A DNA stretch of 64,000 nt from Cryobacterium sp. Y29. Its GTDB lineage: Bacteria > Actinomycetota > Actinomycetes > Actinomycetales > Microbacteriaceae. The position numbers and the translations under genes are program-made. The stretch spans positions 207,322 to 271,321 of the forward strand of contig NZ_PJJN01000034.1 of the NCBI RefSeq assembly GCF_002929825.1, in the 5' to 3' direction. Below the pieces are notes generated by a model. That model made no database searches. It was given only the letters and a program-made list of their open reading frames with translations, and was not told the origin of the DNA. Below are positions 45,443-54,399 of this stretch, in pieces; position 1 is the stretch's first letter, and each line of letters begins with the position of its first letter.

Positions 45443-46114
45443 TCAGTTTTGTGTGGGTGATGCAACGCGAACAGGCGTTGCGCTTAAGATTTCAGGTTCG
45501 AGCAGCCAACCCGGCAGCAGCGCTACGAGCTGGTCGACGAGTTCGTCGTCAGAGACGTCGAGGTGACCGCGCATCCACGCACCAATCAGGGTGAGCGCGC
45601 CGCCGGCAACGTAAGTGGTGACCAACTTGGCGTTTACCGCATCGTCAAAGACGAGCACCGACTGCAGCATGCGGGTGGCGTAGGCCTCGATGATCTGGTC
45701 GTGCGCGCTGCGGGTGAGCGGCAACTCCAGCACGCTCGCGTACAGGGGAAAGTTTTCCACCATGTGCGCGACGAGGCGGGCATAGCCGAGGCGTGAGGCA
45801 TTTTCACCGGTCCTCGGCCGCGGCAGGTCCAGCCCCGCCGAGCCGATGTCGGCGAACTGTGCCTGCAGCAGCTCAGCGGCAAGCACGTCGAGGCTCGCAA
45901 AATGCGCATAGAACGAGCTACGGCTGATCCCGGCCAGGCGCACGATCTCGGCGACCGAGACTGATGCCCCCGGCTGGGCGTTCAGAGCACGAATCGCCGT
46001 GAGAATGAGCTGCCTGGTGCGCTCCGCCCGCGGATCGTGGGTGAGCTTCGACTCAAGCTGAACATCTGACTGCACCTGAATCGCCTGCAGGCGCGGGTCA
46101 GTCAACGAAGTCAT
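45443..46114 (-). CDS. TetR family regulator upstream of carD
   Basis: A 223-residue TetR protein. The HTH is at about residues 30-78 (RAERTRQLILTAIRALNAQP, SVAEIVRLAGISRSSFYAHF), with a long ligand-binding domain after it. It starts at ATG 46114, and a perfect 16-bp palindrome lies at 46134-46149, probably its own operator. Close spacing to carD suggests it may co-regulate CarD levels. Confidence 0.9.
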   Translation of the reverse strand: MTSLTDPRLQAIQVQSDVQLESKLTHDPRAERTRQLILTAIRALNAQPGASVSVAEIVRLAGISRSSFYAHFASLDVLAAELLQAQFADIGSAGLDLPRPRTGENASRLGYARLVAHMVENFPLYASVLELPLTRSAHDQIIEAYATRMLQSVLVFDDAVNAKLVTTYVAGGALTLIGAWMRGHLDVSDDELVDQLVALLPGWLLEPEILSATPVRVASPTQN

Positions 46115-46133
46115 TACATGATACTAACACTTT

Positions 46134-46149
46134 TCGGACACGTGTCCGA
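46134..46149. promoter_or_regulatory. Perfect palindromic operator before the TetR gene
   Basis: TCGGACACGTGTCCGA is a perfect 16-bp palindrome, 20 bp upstream of the TetR start. The half-site spacing fits TetR dimers. Confidence 0.8.
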
Positions 46150-46215
46150 GATAACGGACCGTTTCACGGCTGACTCGCGAAAAAAGATGCCCCTTCGCGA
46201 GTCAGCCGCACACTC

Positions 46216-48573
46216 TTAGCGCCTGCGGTACTCGTCGAGCAGCTGCGCGCACCGGATGAAACCGAGGTGCGAGTAGGCCTGTGGGTGGTTGCCGAGGTGG
46301 GTTTCGGTGGCCGGGTCGAATTCCTCGGACAGCAATCCGGTCGGACCGACCAGGGAGATGAGCTGATTGAACAGTGCCTCAGCCTCGTCGATACGCCCGG
46401 TGAGCACATAAGCCTCGATCAGCCAGGTCGTGCAAATGTGAAAGCCACCCTCGAGGCCGGGCAGACCGTCGTCGTAGCGGTAGCGGAACACCGTCGGGCC
46501 CACGCGCAGTTCGCGCTCCACCGCACTCACGGTCAGCTGGAAGCGCTCGTCGGTCACGTCGAGCAGGCCCGACAGTCCGATGTGCAGCACGGCAGCGTCG
46601 AGGTCGGGGCTGTCGTAGGCCACGGTGTACGACTGGGCTTCCTCACTCCAGCCTTCGCGCAATACCTCCTCGCGAATGGTGGCGGCAAGTTCGATCCAGC
46701 CCGTTCCCACGTCGCGTCCGTGCCGCACCGCGGTACGGATGGCCCGGTCCACGGTCACCCAGCACATCGTCTTCGTGTAGGTGTGGTGCCGCGGCGAGCG
46801 CCGGGCCTCCCAGATGCCGTGGTCGGGTTCGTGCCAGCGGCTCGTGACGGCGTCGACCATCTCGGTGAGCAGGTGCCACTGAAAGTCCGAGAGGGTTCCC
46901 TGCCGGGCACTCAAGGTGTCGATAAGTTCGGCGACCGGCCCGAACACGTCGATCTGCACCTGATTGTCGGCGGCGTTCCCGATGCGTACCGGGCGGGAGC
47001 CGGCATAGCCGGGCAGCGACTCGAGGCTTGCTTCGGTAGACAGCGACGATCCGGTGACCGAGTAGAGCGGATGCAGCCACTGCGCGCCGGGACTGTCATC
47101 CACGACCCCGGCCAGCCAGCGCAGAAATCCATCAGCCTCGTCGGTCGAACCGAGGTCGACGAGCGCCTTGACCGTCATCGAGCCGTCGCGCAGCCAGCAG
47201 TAGCGGTAGTCCCAGTTGCGCGTGCCGCCGATTCCCTCGGGCAACGATGTCGTGGAAGCGGCGAGTACCGCTCCGGTCGGTTCGTAGCAGAGGGCGCGCA
47301 GTACGAGGGCTGAGCGGCCGACGAGCGAGGGCTTCACGCTCGGCAGTGACAATGAATTGACCCAGGCACGCGAGTCGTTCATGACCGCGCCGCGCCGCGC
47401 CGCTTCGCCGGAGGCATCCGCTGTGTACGGCTCGGTGTCGCCGCAGCGCAGGTTGAGCATGATCGCGCCCTGCGAGAGGTCGACGACGGCGGTGGCCGTT
47501 TCGTTGCGGCCGTCACTCGTGACCGTGAACTCGACGCCGGCCGCCGAGAGCACGATCGGGTCGGCAGTGCCGGTGATGGTCACCAGACCGTCGGTCGCGT
47601 GCATGTTGAAGAATGCGACGGCGTAGTCGGGCCGCGGCGCGAACACGATGCGGGCAAGCCCCGTGCCGGTCAGCTTGCGTACGAGGTTGGTGATGCCGAG
47701 TGGGGACGGCTCGATGTAATCGGTGACGGTGACGTCGGCCCAGCGGGTTTCAACGATCATGGTGTTGTCGACGTAGCGCTGGCCCAGCACGCGGCTCTTC
47801 TTGACCGGTTCGATCGAGAAGTGTCCGGCTTCTTCGCTGCCGAGGATACTCGCGAACAACGAGCCGGAATCGGGCAGCGGATGCGTCATCCAACAGATGC
47901 GCGCCTCCGGCGTCACGAGGGCGGTCGAGGTGCCGTCACCGATCATGGAGTGGCGTTCAATGGCGACGACGTGCTGACCGAACAGCCAGTCCTTGCGCAG
48001 CTCGAACAGCAGGGCCAGAATCTGGGCGAGCTTTTCGGGGCCGCTGATGCGGTGAGCGGCGACGGATTCGTCGTCGCCGATGCGAATGCCGAGGTCGGGG
48101 CCGTGCAAGGTGTTCATGGCCATTTCGTCGCTTGCGGCATCGCCGGCGAAGAACGCTGCGCTGACGCCGAGACGGGTGCGCAGCCGGTCGAGCGCGATGC
48201 CGGAATCCTGGGACTCATCGGAGGGCTCGGGGGCGTCAAAAAATTCCGAGTCGAATTCGGCTCCGTTCGACCCGACCAGGTGTACCTCCCGCGGCAGCCG
48301 GGAATCCGCGGCCAGGTCGCGCAGCGGGCGCCCCGACATGACGGCCGTATGGGTATTGGGCAGGGCGGCGAGGGCGCGCAGGGCGGTCGCAGACTCGGCC
48401 AACAGCACGGACGGCACGCTCGAGGCAACGTGATGGGACAGCGTGCCTCCGTAGTTGCAGGCCACGAGCAGAGACGGGGTGCGGGCGAGTTGTTGCAGAT
48501 CCTGCAGTATCTCGCTTGACAGCCCCGTCAATGTGCGTGGGAGGTTCTTGGAAAGATTCATGCGATGGGGCAT
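46216..48573 (-). CDS. GH15 glucoamylase/trehalase-type enzyme with a degenerate HAD (OtsB-like) N-terminal domain
   Basis: A 785-residue fusion. Residues 30-195 resemble trehalose-6-phosphate phosphatase: VMSGRPLRDLAAD, GSNGAEFD and GDAASDEMAM. But the nucleophile motif DxDGT is replaced by CNYGGT (39-44), so it cannot be a working phosphatase. Residues 200-785 are a GH15 catalytic domain with AIERHSMIGDGTSTALV, GGTRNWDYRYCWLRDGS and EGGFHICTTWLIEAYVLTGR. The GH15 half may hydrolyse trehalose or glucans. ATG 48573 is chosen by AAGGA upstream. Confidence 0.85.
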   Translation of the reverse strand: MPHRMNLSKNLPRTLTGLSSEILQDLQQLARTPSLLVACNYGGTLSHHVASSVPSVLLAESATALRALAALPNTHTAVMSGRPLRDLAADSRLPREVHLVGSNGAEFDSEFFDAPEPSDESQDSGIALDRLRTRLGVSAAFFAGDAASDEMAMNTLHGPDLGIRIGDDESVAAHRISGPEKLAQILALLFELRKDWLFGQHVVAIERHSMIGDGTSTALVTPEARICWMTHPLPDSGSLFASILGSEEAGHFSIEPVKKSRVLGQRYVDNTMIVETRWADVTVTDYIEPSPLGITNLVRKLTGTGLARIVFAPRPDYAVAFFNMHATDGLVTITGTADPIVLSAAGVEFTVTSDGRNETATAVVDLSQGAIMLNLRCGDTEPYTADASGEAARRGAVMNDSRAWVNSLSLPSVKPSLVGRSALVLRALCYEPTGAVLAASTTSLPEGIGGTRNWDYRYCWLRDGSMTVKALVDLGSTDEADGFLRWLAGVVDDSPGAQWLHPLYSVTGSSLSTEASLESLPGYAGSRPVRIGNAADNQVQIDVFGPVAELIDTLSARQGTLSDFQWHLLTEMVDAVTSRWHEPDHGIWEARRSPRHHTYTKTMCWVTVDRAIRTAVRHGRDVGTGWIELAATIREEVLREGWSEEAQSYTVAYDSPDLDAAVLHIGLSGLLDVTDERFQLTVSAVERELRVGPTVFRYRYDDGLPGLEGGFHICTTWLIEAYVLTGRIDEAEALFNQLISLVGPTGLLSEEFDPATETHLGNHPQAYSHLGFIRCAQLLDEYRRR

Positions 48574-48887
48574 ATGGAGGTTCCTTGCAGAAGGGCGTCG
48601 ACCGTCAAACCAGTTGCTAGACCTAGCGACGTTACCATTTGCCGCAGGCCGGTCTGCGGGCGACCCGCTTTCTCGCTGGGTGTTGTCAGAATCAGGCGGC
48701 CCCCCACCCGCTCGCCGTCTACCCTTCCCGGTATCGGCTCGCGGCACGCGTTCGTGCTCACGGCACTCGTTAGCGCTCGCAGCACCCCTACCAAGGGACG
48801 CCGCGAACCGGAAAGCGTGCCGCGAGGACCCGCGGTCTCGGGCAACCTCAGCGCGAACCTGCCCGGATGAACCCGTAGCCTGTTTTC
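48574..48887. other. Divergent intergenic region with small inverted repeats
   Basis: The 314 bp separate the GH15 gene from a divergent membrane gene. Small inverted repeats GCTAG-AC-CTAGC (48616-48627) and CCGCAG-n6-CTGCGG (48642-48659) may be regulatory. No convincing coding frame is present. Confidence 0.5.
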
Positions 48888-49898
48888 ATGCACAACAGGG
48901 CCGACGCGAACGAACGGGTCGTCGCCATCGACATCGCCAGGGGCCTGGCGATCATCGGCATGTTCGTGGCGCATGCCATCCCGCGCCTAAGTGACGCCGA
49001 GCTGCTCGCCGACGGGCGATCCTCGATTTTGTTCGCGACCCTGGCCGGGGTATCGCTCGGTATCATGACCGGGTCACAGCATCCGCTCGCGCGCGGCCAG
49101 CGTTCCAAGCGTGTGACCGGCATCGTGGTGCGCGCGCTCGTCCTGTTTCTGCTTGGCATCGTGTTGGCCAGCTTGCAGAGCGGCGTTGCCGTCATTCTGC
49201 ACTTCTACGCCCTCATGTTTCTGCTGCTGATTCCAATGCTTTTTCTACAGCGGTGGCTGATCGCCTTGGTCGGCGTCGTCTTTCTCTTCGGCGCACCGTT
49301 GCTGGGCGCCGCCCAGGGCGAAGTGGATGCCGCCCGGCCGCCGCTCGCCTACCTGGTCGACTATTTCTTTCTCAATGGCACCTACCCGGTGCTCATCTGG
49401 ATGCCTTTTCTGCTGGCCGGGCTCATGATCGCGCGCTCCGATCTGGGCAGTGCGAAAACCCAAGTAGCCCTCGTCGGTGCCGGAACAGCAGCGGTGGTCG
49501 CCGGCTACGGCGCGGCCATCGTGCTCCCCGGGGTCAACGCCGCGGCCCATTCCGGATCGATCGCCGAGGTGATCGGCTCCGGCGGGGTCGCGGTGGCACT
49601 CATTGGAGCGTTGCTCTGGCTCACCGCTGTTCGGCGGCGGTCTGTGGGGCGTGCGCTGCGCGTGATCCTCTGGCCGGTCGGGGCGACGGGCCAGATGGCA
49701 CTGACCGTCTACACCCTGCAGATTCTCGCCCTGGCCGTTATCGCCGGCAGCACCGAAATCGACTATCCCGGCTGGCCGCTGCTGATCGGGATGCTGCTAA
49801 TCACCTTCATCGGCGCCAGCCTGTGGCGTTATTTTCTCGGCAAGGGCCCCCTGGAACGCTTGCTCGCCGCGCTGGCCCGGGCGCCACGCTTTCGCTAG
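48888..49898 (+). CDS. DUF418/DUF1624-like multi-pass membrane protein
   Basis: A 336-residue protein with about nine helices. The opening VVAIDIARGLAIIGMFVAHAIP is typical of heparan-acetyltransferase-like (DUF1624) and DUF418 proteins, and the C-terminal GQMALTVYTLQILALAVIAG fits DUF418. Such proteins may transfer acyl groups across the membrane, but substrates are unknown. It starts at ATG 48888 and is not in an obvious operon. Confidence 0.82.
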   Translation: MHNRADANERVVAIDIARGLAIIGMFVAHAIPRLSDAELLADGRSSILFATLAGVSLGIMTGSQHPLARGQRSKRVTGIVVRALVLFLLGIVLASLQSGVAVILHFYALMFLLLIPMLFLQRWLIALVGVVFLFGAPLLGAAQGEVDAARPPLAYLVDYFFLNGTYPVLIWMPFLLAGLMIARSDLGSAKTQVALVGAGTAAVVAGYGAAIVLPGVNAAAHSGSIAEVIGSGGVAVALIGALLWLTAVRRRSVGRALRVILWPVGATGQMALTVYTLQILALAVIAGSTEIDYPGWPLLIGMLLITFIGASLWRYFLGKGPLERLLAALARAPRFR

Positions 49899-49993
49899 CG
49901 ACGCGCGGCTGCGCGTGACACGGATGCCCGCCATCAACCCGACCAACAGTGCGCCGAGTCGAAAATGACCAGCCACACAACATTAATGTCGGC

Positions 49994-50764
49994 TCAGCGG
50001 ATGCCGCCAATGCGCTCCAGCGCCGCCCGCATGATCTGCGCCTCGGGTGTCGGGGCCACGTGGTGGTTCGTGTAGATACCGACGAGCCACTCCAGAACCT
50101 CGTCTTCACTCATGGCTACGGCGTTCCAGTCCACCCCCGGCTCGGCGGCCGTTCGCGGCTCGCCGGACTCCAGGTCGAGCCAGGCTCGGGCGATCGGCGT
50201 GTCGGGGTCGTCGTTGTTCATGTTCCAGAGCAGGGCGATCGGGTGGTTATCCCCCTCGACATGCTCGTGGTCGACGCGCCCAGAACCGAGCCACGGCAGC
50301 GTCAGCAGCTCGCCGATGATTCCGACTTCAATCAGTTCGAGCTGGGTCGGTTCAGTCTCGGGAACGTAGAGTGTAAACCCCTGCTCGAACCACTCGGCGG
50401 CCTCAAAGATCGAGTCGAGCAGTTCATCGAGGGCGTCGATCTCCTGCACCAGGATGAGCGCCCACTCGAGCAATTTTTCGGTCTGATCGGCTGGCCACGG
50501 GCTCTCGAACGGATCGCTTGTGCCGTGGTAGTGAAAGCTGGGTCCGGCCTCGTCGAGCAGCACGTGCAGCTGGCCACTGTCGAAGTCGATCGACAGGTTG
50601 AGCGCCCCGCCCTCATCGTCGCGGTCGGCGAACAGGTCGGGGTGCGCCAGCTCCGCCGGTAGGGTGACGGCCGCGGCGAGCCGGGGGCCCAGATCGAGAA
50701 CGACGCGAAACTGGATGGTCGGCAGGCGCAGGGTTTCATCCTGCTCGAAGTGCTGGTCTGACAT
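49994..50764 (-). CDS. Acidic hypothetical protein
   Basis: A 256-residue soluble, Asp/Glu-rich protein starting MSDQHFEQDETLRLP. It has no signal peptide or membrane helix. Repeated Trp and aromatic residues (PWLGSGRVDHEHVEG, WNMNNDD) suggest a folded domain, but no known family is recognised. A TTG at 50770 is an alternative start. Confidence 0.65.
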   Translation of the reverse strand: MSDQHFEQDETLRLPTIQFRVVLDLGPRLAAAVTLPAELAHPDLFADRDDEGGALNLSIDFDSGQLHVLLDEAGPSFHYHGTSDPFESPWPADQTEKLLEWALILVQEIDALDELLDSIFEAAEWFEQGFTLYVPETEPTQLELIEVGIIGELLTLPWLGSGRVDHEHVEGDNHPIALLWNMNNDDPDTPIARAWLDLESGEPRTAAEPGVDWNAVAMSEDEVLEWLVGIYTNHHVAPTPEAQIMRAALERIGGIR

Positions 50765-50899
50765 ACCCAAAGTTTATCGACCACGGGGTGGTCTCCCAGC
50801 AGCATGCGGTCTGGCCGCACTTTTGTCGACATGGCACAGGCGTCAACCAGTCCGACAGATGACGGGCGGCCGACGACTGGATTTCGACCGATATCGCGG

Positions 50900-51193
50900 T
50901 CAGCTGAATCGTTGATCGAGGTGAACTTCAGCTTCATCGCCGATCACTTTGCCGATTGTTTTGCGCAGGGCTGCCTTGAGCGGAACCATGTGCGTTCCAT
51001 CGCCCATCGGGAGCAGTGTCGCGTGAAAAGGATGCCCGTCGATCGTGCCGGCAACTTTCACAGGCTTTCTGGTGCCGAAAAAAATTCCCGACTCAGGCAT
51101 GACAACGCAGGTCCAGCCGCTGTTGCGCTCGGTGGTGACTGTCGCCGTGAAGGTGGCATCGATATTGTGCGGGTAGTCCTCCTGGGCAGGCAT
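50900..51193 (-). CDS. DUF1905 protein
   Basis: A 97-residue protein of the DUF1905 family: FTATVTTERNSGWTCVVMPES, GTRKPVKVAGTIDGHPFHATL and KAALRKTIGKVIGDEAEVHL are characteristic. It has a strong ribosome site AGGAGAGGAATC before the ATG. Function is unknown; the family forms a small beta-barrel. It follows the decayed peptidase gene on the same strand. Confidence 0.85.
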   Translation of the reverse strand: MPAQEDYPHNIDATFTATVTTERNSGWTCVVMPESGIFFGTRKPVKVAGTIDGHPFHATLLPMGDGTHMVPLKAALRKTIGKVIGDEAEVHLDQRFS

Positions 51194-51207
51194 GATTCCT
51201 CTCCTAT

Positions 51208-51510
51208 CTCTCTAGTGCTTCTGAAACGCACGCCAAGGAATTTGGCGAGAAGGTCGGCATTCCGCAGCAGCTGGTCCTCTTCGAGCCAAGCCTCGTGTGA
51301 GAAATAGCCCGCCACGATGCGTGCGAACTGTAACCGGAAATAGCGGTTCGGTAAAACGAGGACTCTGTCATCGTGACGGAGACCAGGGTACGCATGTGCT
51401 GAGGATAGCGCTCGGCGTAAATGAGGGCCAGTGTGCAGCCCCAGGATCCGCCCCCAGCGCCCAACGGGTGATTCTCAGCAGGGTGCGCAGGTGCTCGATG
51501 TCCACGCAAC
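51208..51510 (-). pseudogene. Remnant of a proline iminopeptidase gene
   Basis: Three short pieces in different minus-strand frames line up with proline iminopeptidase: DIEHLRTLLRITRWALGA (to about 51451), GGSWGCTLALIYAERYP (51455 downwards, with the GxSxG nucleophile) and GYFSHEAWLEEDQLLRNADL (51315-51208). The order is right but frameshifts and deletions separate them, and the start and end are missing. It is a clear decayed gene. Confidence 0.8.
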
Positions 51511-51625
51511 AGCTCACCACCGTCCTGATCCAGCGCAAGCACCGATCGAGTGAGAGGGCGCCCGTCGTGCCCACCTCGACAGGTCGATCTCGGTCGTGTG
51601 TGCGGCACTGTCCTAGGGTGGTCGC

Positions 51626-52363
51626 ATGGACGCCGACATCAACTTCTACTTCGACCCGGTTTGCCCGTTTGCCTGGATGACCAGCAAGTGGGTGCGACAG
51701 GTGCAAAAGCAGCGCGACTACACCGTGGACTGGCGGTTCATCTCGCTGCGCCTGATTAATGCCCGGGTCGACTACGACGCGCACTTTCCTCCCGAGTACG
51801 AGGCTGGACACACCGCGGGGCTTCGGCTCCTGCGGGTAGCCGCTCGGACGCGAGCGGAGCACGGACGCGAGGCGGTAGCGCCGCTGTACGCCGCGTTCGG
51901 GACCCACATCTTCGACACTGCCCCCGGCTATGACGACCAGCGGACCGAGGGCGAGGTACGTGAGCTCCGCGGGACGCGTAAGTTCGTGGAGCCGATCCTC
52001 GCCGAGGCGGGCCTGCCGCTCGAGCTGGCGGAAGCTCTCGATGACGAATCATGGGACCTGGAGATCCAGCAGGAGACAGACGAGGCGCTCTCGCTGACAG
52101 GAAAAGACGTGGGCACGCCCATCATCCACTTCGAGCCGCCCGCCGGTGTTGCCTTCTTCGGGCCGGTGATCAGCCGGCTGCCCCACGAGGACTCGGCGGC
52201 CGAGTTGTGGGACCACGTGGTCGCTCTGGCACGCTTCCCGGGTTTTGCCGAGCTCAAACGCAGCTTGCGCGAGCAGCCACAGCTGGCCGCGTTCGGAGTC
52301 GACACGGACACGGCCGGAAAGCAGGAGGACTGGCACGGCGGCAGTCGGCGGCAGAAGAAGTGA
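51626..52363 (+). CDS. Rv2466c-type DsbA family protein with an altered active site
   Basis: A 245-residue thioredoxin-fold protein of the mycothiol-dependent nitroreductase (Rv2466c) type. The fold and family motifs VDWRFISLRLINARVDY, GTPIIHFEPPAGVAFFGPV and FPGFAELKRSLREQP are clear. The active-site CPWC is here CPFA (13-16): only the first Cys remains, so it could work by a monothiol mechanism with mycothiol. ATG 51626 follows ggtcgc without a strong ribosome site. Confidence 0.85.
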   Translation: MDADINFYFDPVCPFAWMTSKWVRQVQKQRDYTVDWRFISLRLINARVDYDAHFPPEYEAGHTAGLRLLRVAARTRAEHGREAVAPLYAAFGTHIFDTAPGYDDQRTEGEVRELRGTRKFVEPILAEAGLPLELAEALDDESWDLEIQQETDEALSLTGKDVGTPIIHFEPPAGVAFFGPVISRLPHEDSAAELWDHVVALARFPGFAELKRSLREQPQLAAFGVDTDTAGKQEDWHGGSRRQKK

Positions 52364-52385
52364 CTCCGTTCGTTAGGGTAAATGC

Positions 52386-52889
52386 ATGAGTGAGACACGC
52401 ATCCTCAGCCACCAGGAGTCGGTCATCGTCGAGGCGTCGGCCACGTTTCTCTACGACCTACTCTCCGACATCACCCGCACCGGCGAATGGAGCCCGGTCT
52501 GTACATCGTGCTGGTGGGACGACGAAGCCGAGGCCGGTCGGGTGGGCGCCTGGTTCACCGGGCGCAACGAGCTCCCGCACCGGACCTGGCAGACCCGGTC
52601 TGAGGTGGTGACGGCAGAGCGCGGTCACGAGTTCGCCTGGGTGGTGGGCGGCAGCTTCGTCCGCTGGGGCTTCAGCTTCGCGGCCGCAAAGACCGGGACG
52701 AAACTCACTGAGTCTTGGGACTTCCTGCCGGGCGGGATCGCCATGTTCAAGGAGAAGTTCGGCGGAGACGCCCACGCGCAGATCACCGACCGTACCCAGC
52801 AAGCCCTCGACGGCATCCCGAAAACCCTCGCCGCGATCAAGCGGATCGCCGAGGTTTCCCTAAAGTCGGGGGAGCAATCGCCGGCATGA
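52386..52889 (+). CDS. SRPBCC family protein
   Basis: A 167-residue START/SRPBCC protein: VIVEASATFLYDLLSDITRTGEWSPVC opens the fold and AKTGTKLTESWDFLPGG and ITDRTQQALDGIPKTLAAIKRIAE close it. The family binds hydrophobic ligands in a deep pocket. It lies 22 bp after the Rv2466c-like gene and is likely co-transcribed. Confidence 0.85.
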   Translation: MSETRILSHQESVIVEASATFLYDLLSDITRTGEWSPVCTSCWWDDEAEAGRVGAWFTGRNELPHRTWQTRSEVVTAERGHEFAWVVGGSFVRWGFSFAAAKTGTKLTESWDFLPGGIAMFKEKFGGDAHAQITDRTQQALDGIPKTLAAIKRIAEVSLKSGEQSPA

Positions 52890-53000
52890 CCGGGCCGCTC
52901 GTCCGTGGCCGTATTATGTCTGCTACCAGCACCGGTTCTGAAGATGACGGCATGGGTCAGCACGGCGACACCGGGTAGTCTCCCTGTCTAGGGTGGATAT

Positions 53001-54329
53001 ATGAGCCATTCCACAGTGCCGAGTACCACGTATCTGCAGAAGCTTCAGGCCGAAACCGCCCGCAGGATACAGACCTATGAGTCGGTGCCGTCGCCTTTCT
53101 CCGGGGCCCCGGAGGAACTCGTAAGCGCGGTCGAAAGCCAGGTAGAGGCGCTCGCCCCAGACCTGAACGACGTCGTTCACACCCTGCACGCCGACCCGGA
53201 GATCGCCTTCGCCGAGCGTCGAAGCTCCGCCTATCTGGTGGAGCTGCTCGGTCGCTATGGGATAGACGCGCAGCTCGGCGTGCACGGACTCGACACGGCG
53301 ATCCGCGCCGAGATCGGCTCAGCCGACGGCCCGGCCATCGCTATTCTCAGCGAGTATGACGCCTTGCCCGACGTCGGGCACGGCTGCGGGCACAACGTGA
53401 TCGCCGCCACCGGAGTCGGCGCTTTCCTCGCACTGGCCAACACTCTCAAGGAGAATCCCAGCGCATTCAGAGGCCGGGTGTTCTTTCTCGGTACTCCCGC
53501 CGAGGAAGGCTTTTCCGGCAAAGAAGTAATGGCCAGGCATGGCGCCTTCGATGGCATCGACGCCGCAATCATGGTGCACCCATACGGCTACGACCTCGCC
53601 GACCAGGTGTGGCTCGGCCGGCGCGTGCTCACCGTGACGTTCACGGGCGTCGCGGCGCACGCATCCGCTCAACCTTTTATGGGTCGCAACGCGCTCGACG
53701 CCGCAACCCTGGCGTACCAGGCCGTTGGCTTGCTACGCCAACAGCTGCCGCCGGTAGACCGCGTGCACGCTGTAATCAGTGAGGGGGGAACACGGCCGAG
53801 CATCATTCCCGAGCGCGCAGTACTCAAGCTCTACGCCCGTTCCAAGTTCGCGGACACGCTCAAAGACCTCAGCGTGCGACTGGACGACATCGCGCGCGGC
53901 GCGGCATTGATGACGGGAACGAGTGTTGAGATCGACTGGGACGAGCACGCCCCCTCACTCCCCGTGCGCACGAACAGCGCGCTCACCGGTCGCTGGGTCG
54001 CCGCCCAGCAGCGCCGCGGGCGCCAGCCACTCCCGCTTGGCGTGGTGTCGGAAACCATCGCAGCGTCCACCGACTTCGGCAACGTGAGCCATCGCATCCC
54101 CGGTATCCACCCACTGATCAAGATTGCGGCATCCGACGTTGCCCTGCACACCCGTGAATTCGCGGCGGCCGCCGCAACGGATGCCGCAGAGTCGGGCGCC
54201 CTCGACGGCGCCTGCGGTCTCGCCCTCACCGCCCTGGATTTTCTCTGCGACGCCGAATTGCGCCGAAGCGTGGCCACAGAGTTCGCGGAGCAGGGCGGCG
54301 CCATCGATGTGCCGCACTTCTTCGACTGA
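53001..54329 (+). CDS. M20 family amidohydrolase, probable AbgB-like aminoacyl hydrolase
   Basis: A 442-residue M20 peptidase-fold protein. The metal site HGCGHN (near residue 132), the catalytic Glu pair in TPAEEGFSG, and the dimerisation-domain HASAQPFMGRNALDA are present. With the AbgT transporter directly downstream, cleavage of p-aminobenzoyl-glutamate or a related N-acyl amino acid is the best guess. AGGGTGG precedes the ATG. Confidence 0.87.
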   Translation: MSHSTVPSTTYLQKLQAETARRIQTYESVPSPFSGAPEELVSAVESQVEALAPDLNDVVHTLHADPEIAFAERRSSAYLVELLGRYGIDAQLGVHGLDTAIRAEIGSADGPAIAILSEYDALPDVGHGCGHNVIAATGVGAFLALANTLKENPSAFRGRVFFLGTPAEEGFSGKEVMARHGAFDGIDAAIMVHPYGYDLADQVWLGRRVLTVTFTGVAAHASAQPFMGRNALDAATLAYQAVGLLRQQLPPVDRVHAVISEGGTRPSIIPERAVLKLYARSKFADTLKDLSVRLDDIARGAALMTGTSVEIDWDEHAPSLPVRTNSALTGRWVAAQQRRGRQPLPLGVVSETIAASTDFGNVSHRIPGIHPLIKIAASDVALHTREFAAAAATDAAESGALDGACGLALTALDFLCDAELRRSVATEFAEQGGAIDVPHFFD

Positions 54330-54399
54330 CGCCTCACCGGGCACTGCCTAACTCCGCTCACACCGATCGTTTCGTTCCATCCGACGCAAGGTAGTCCCC

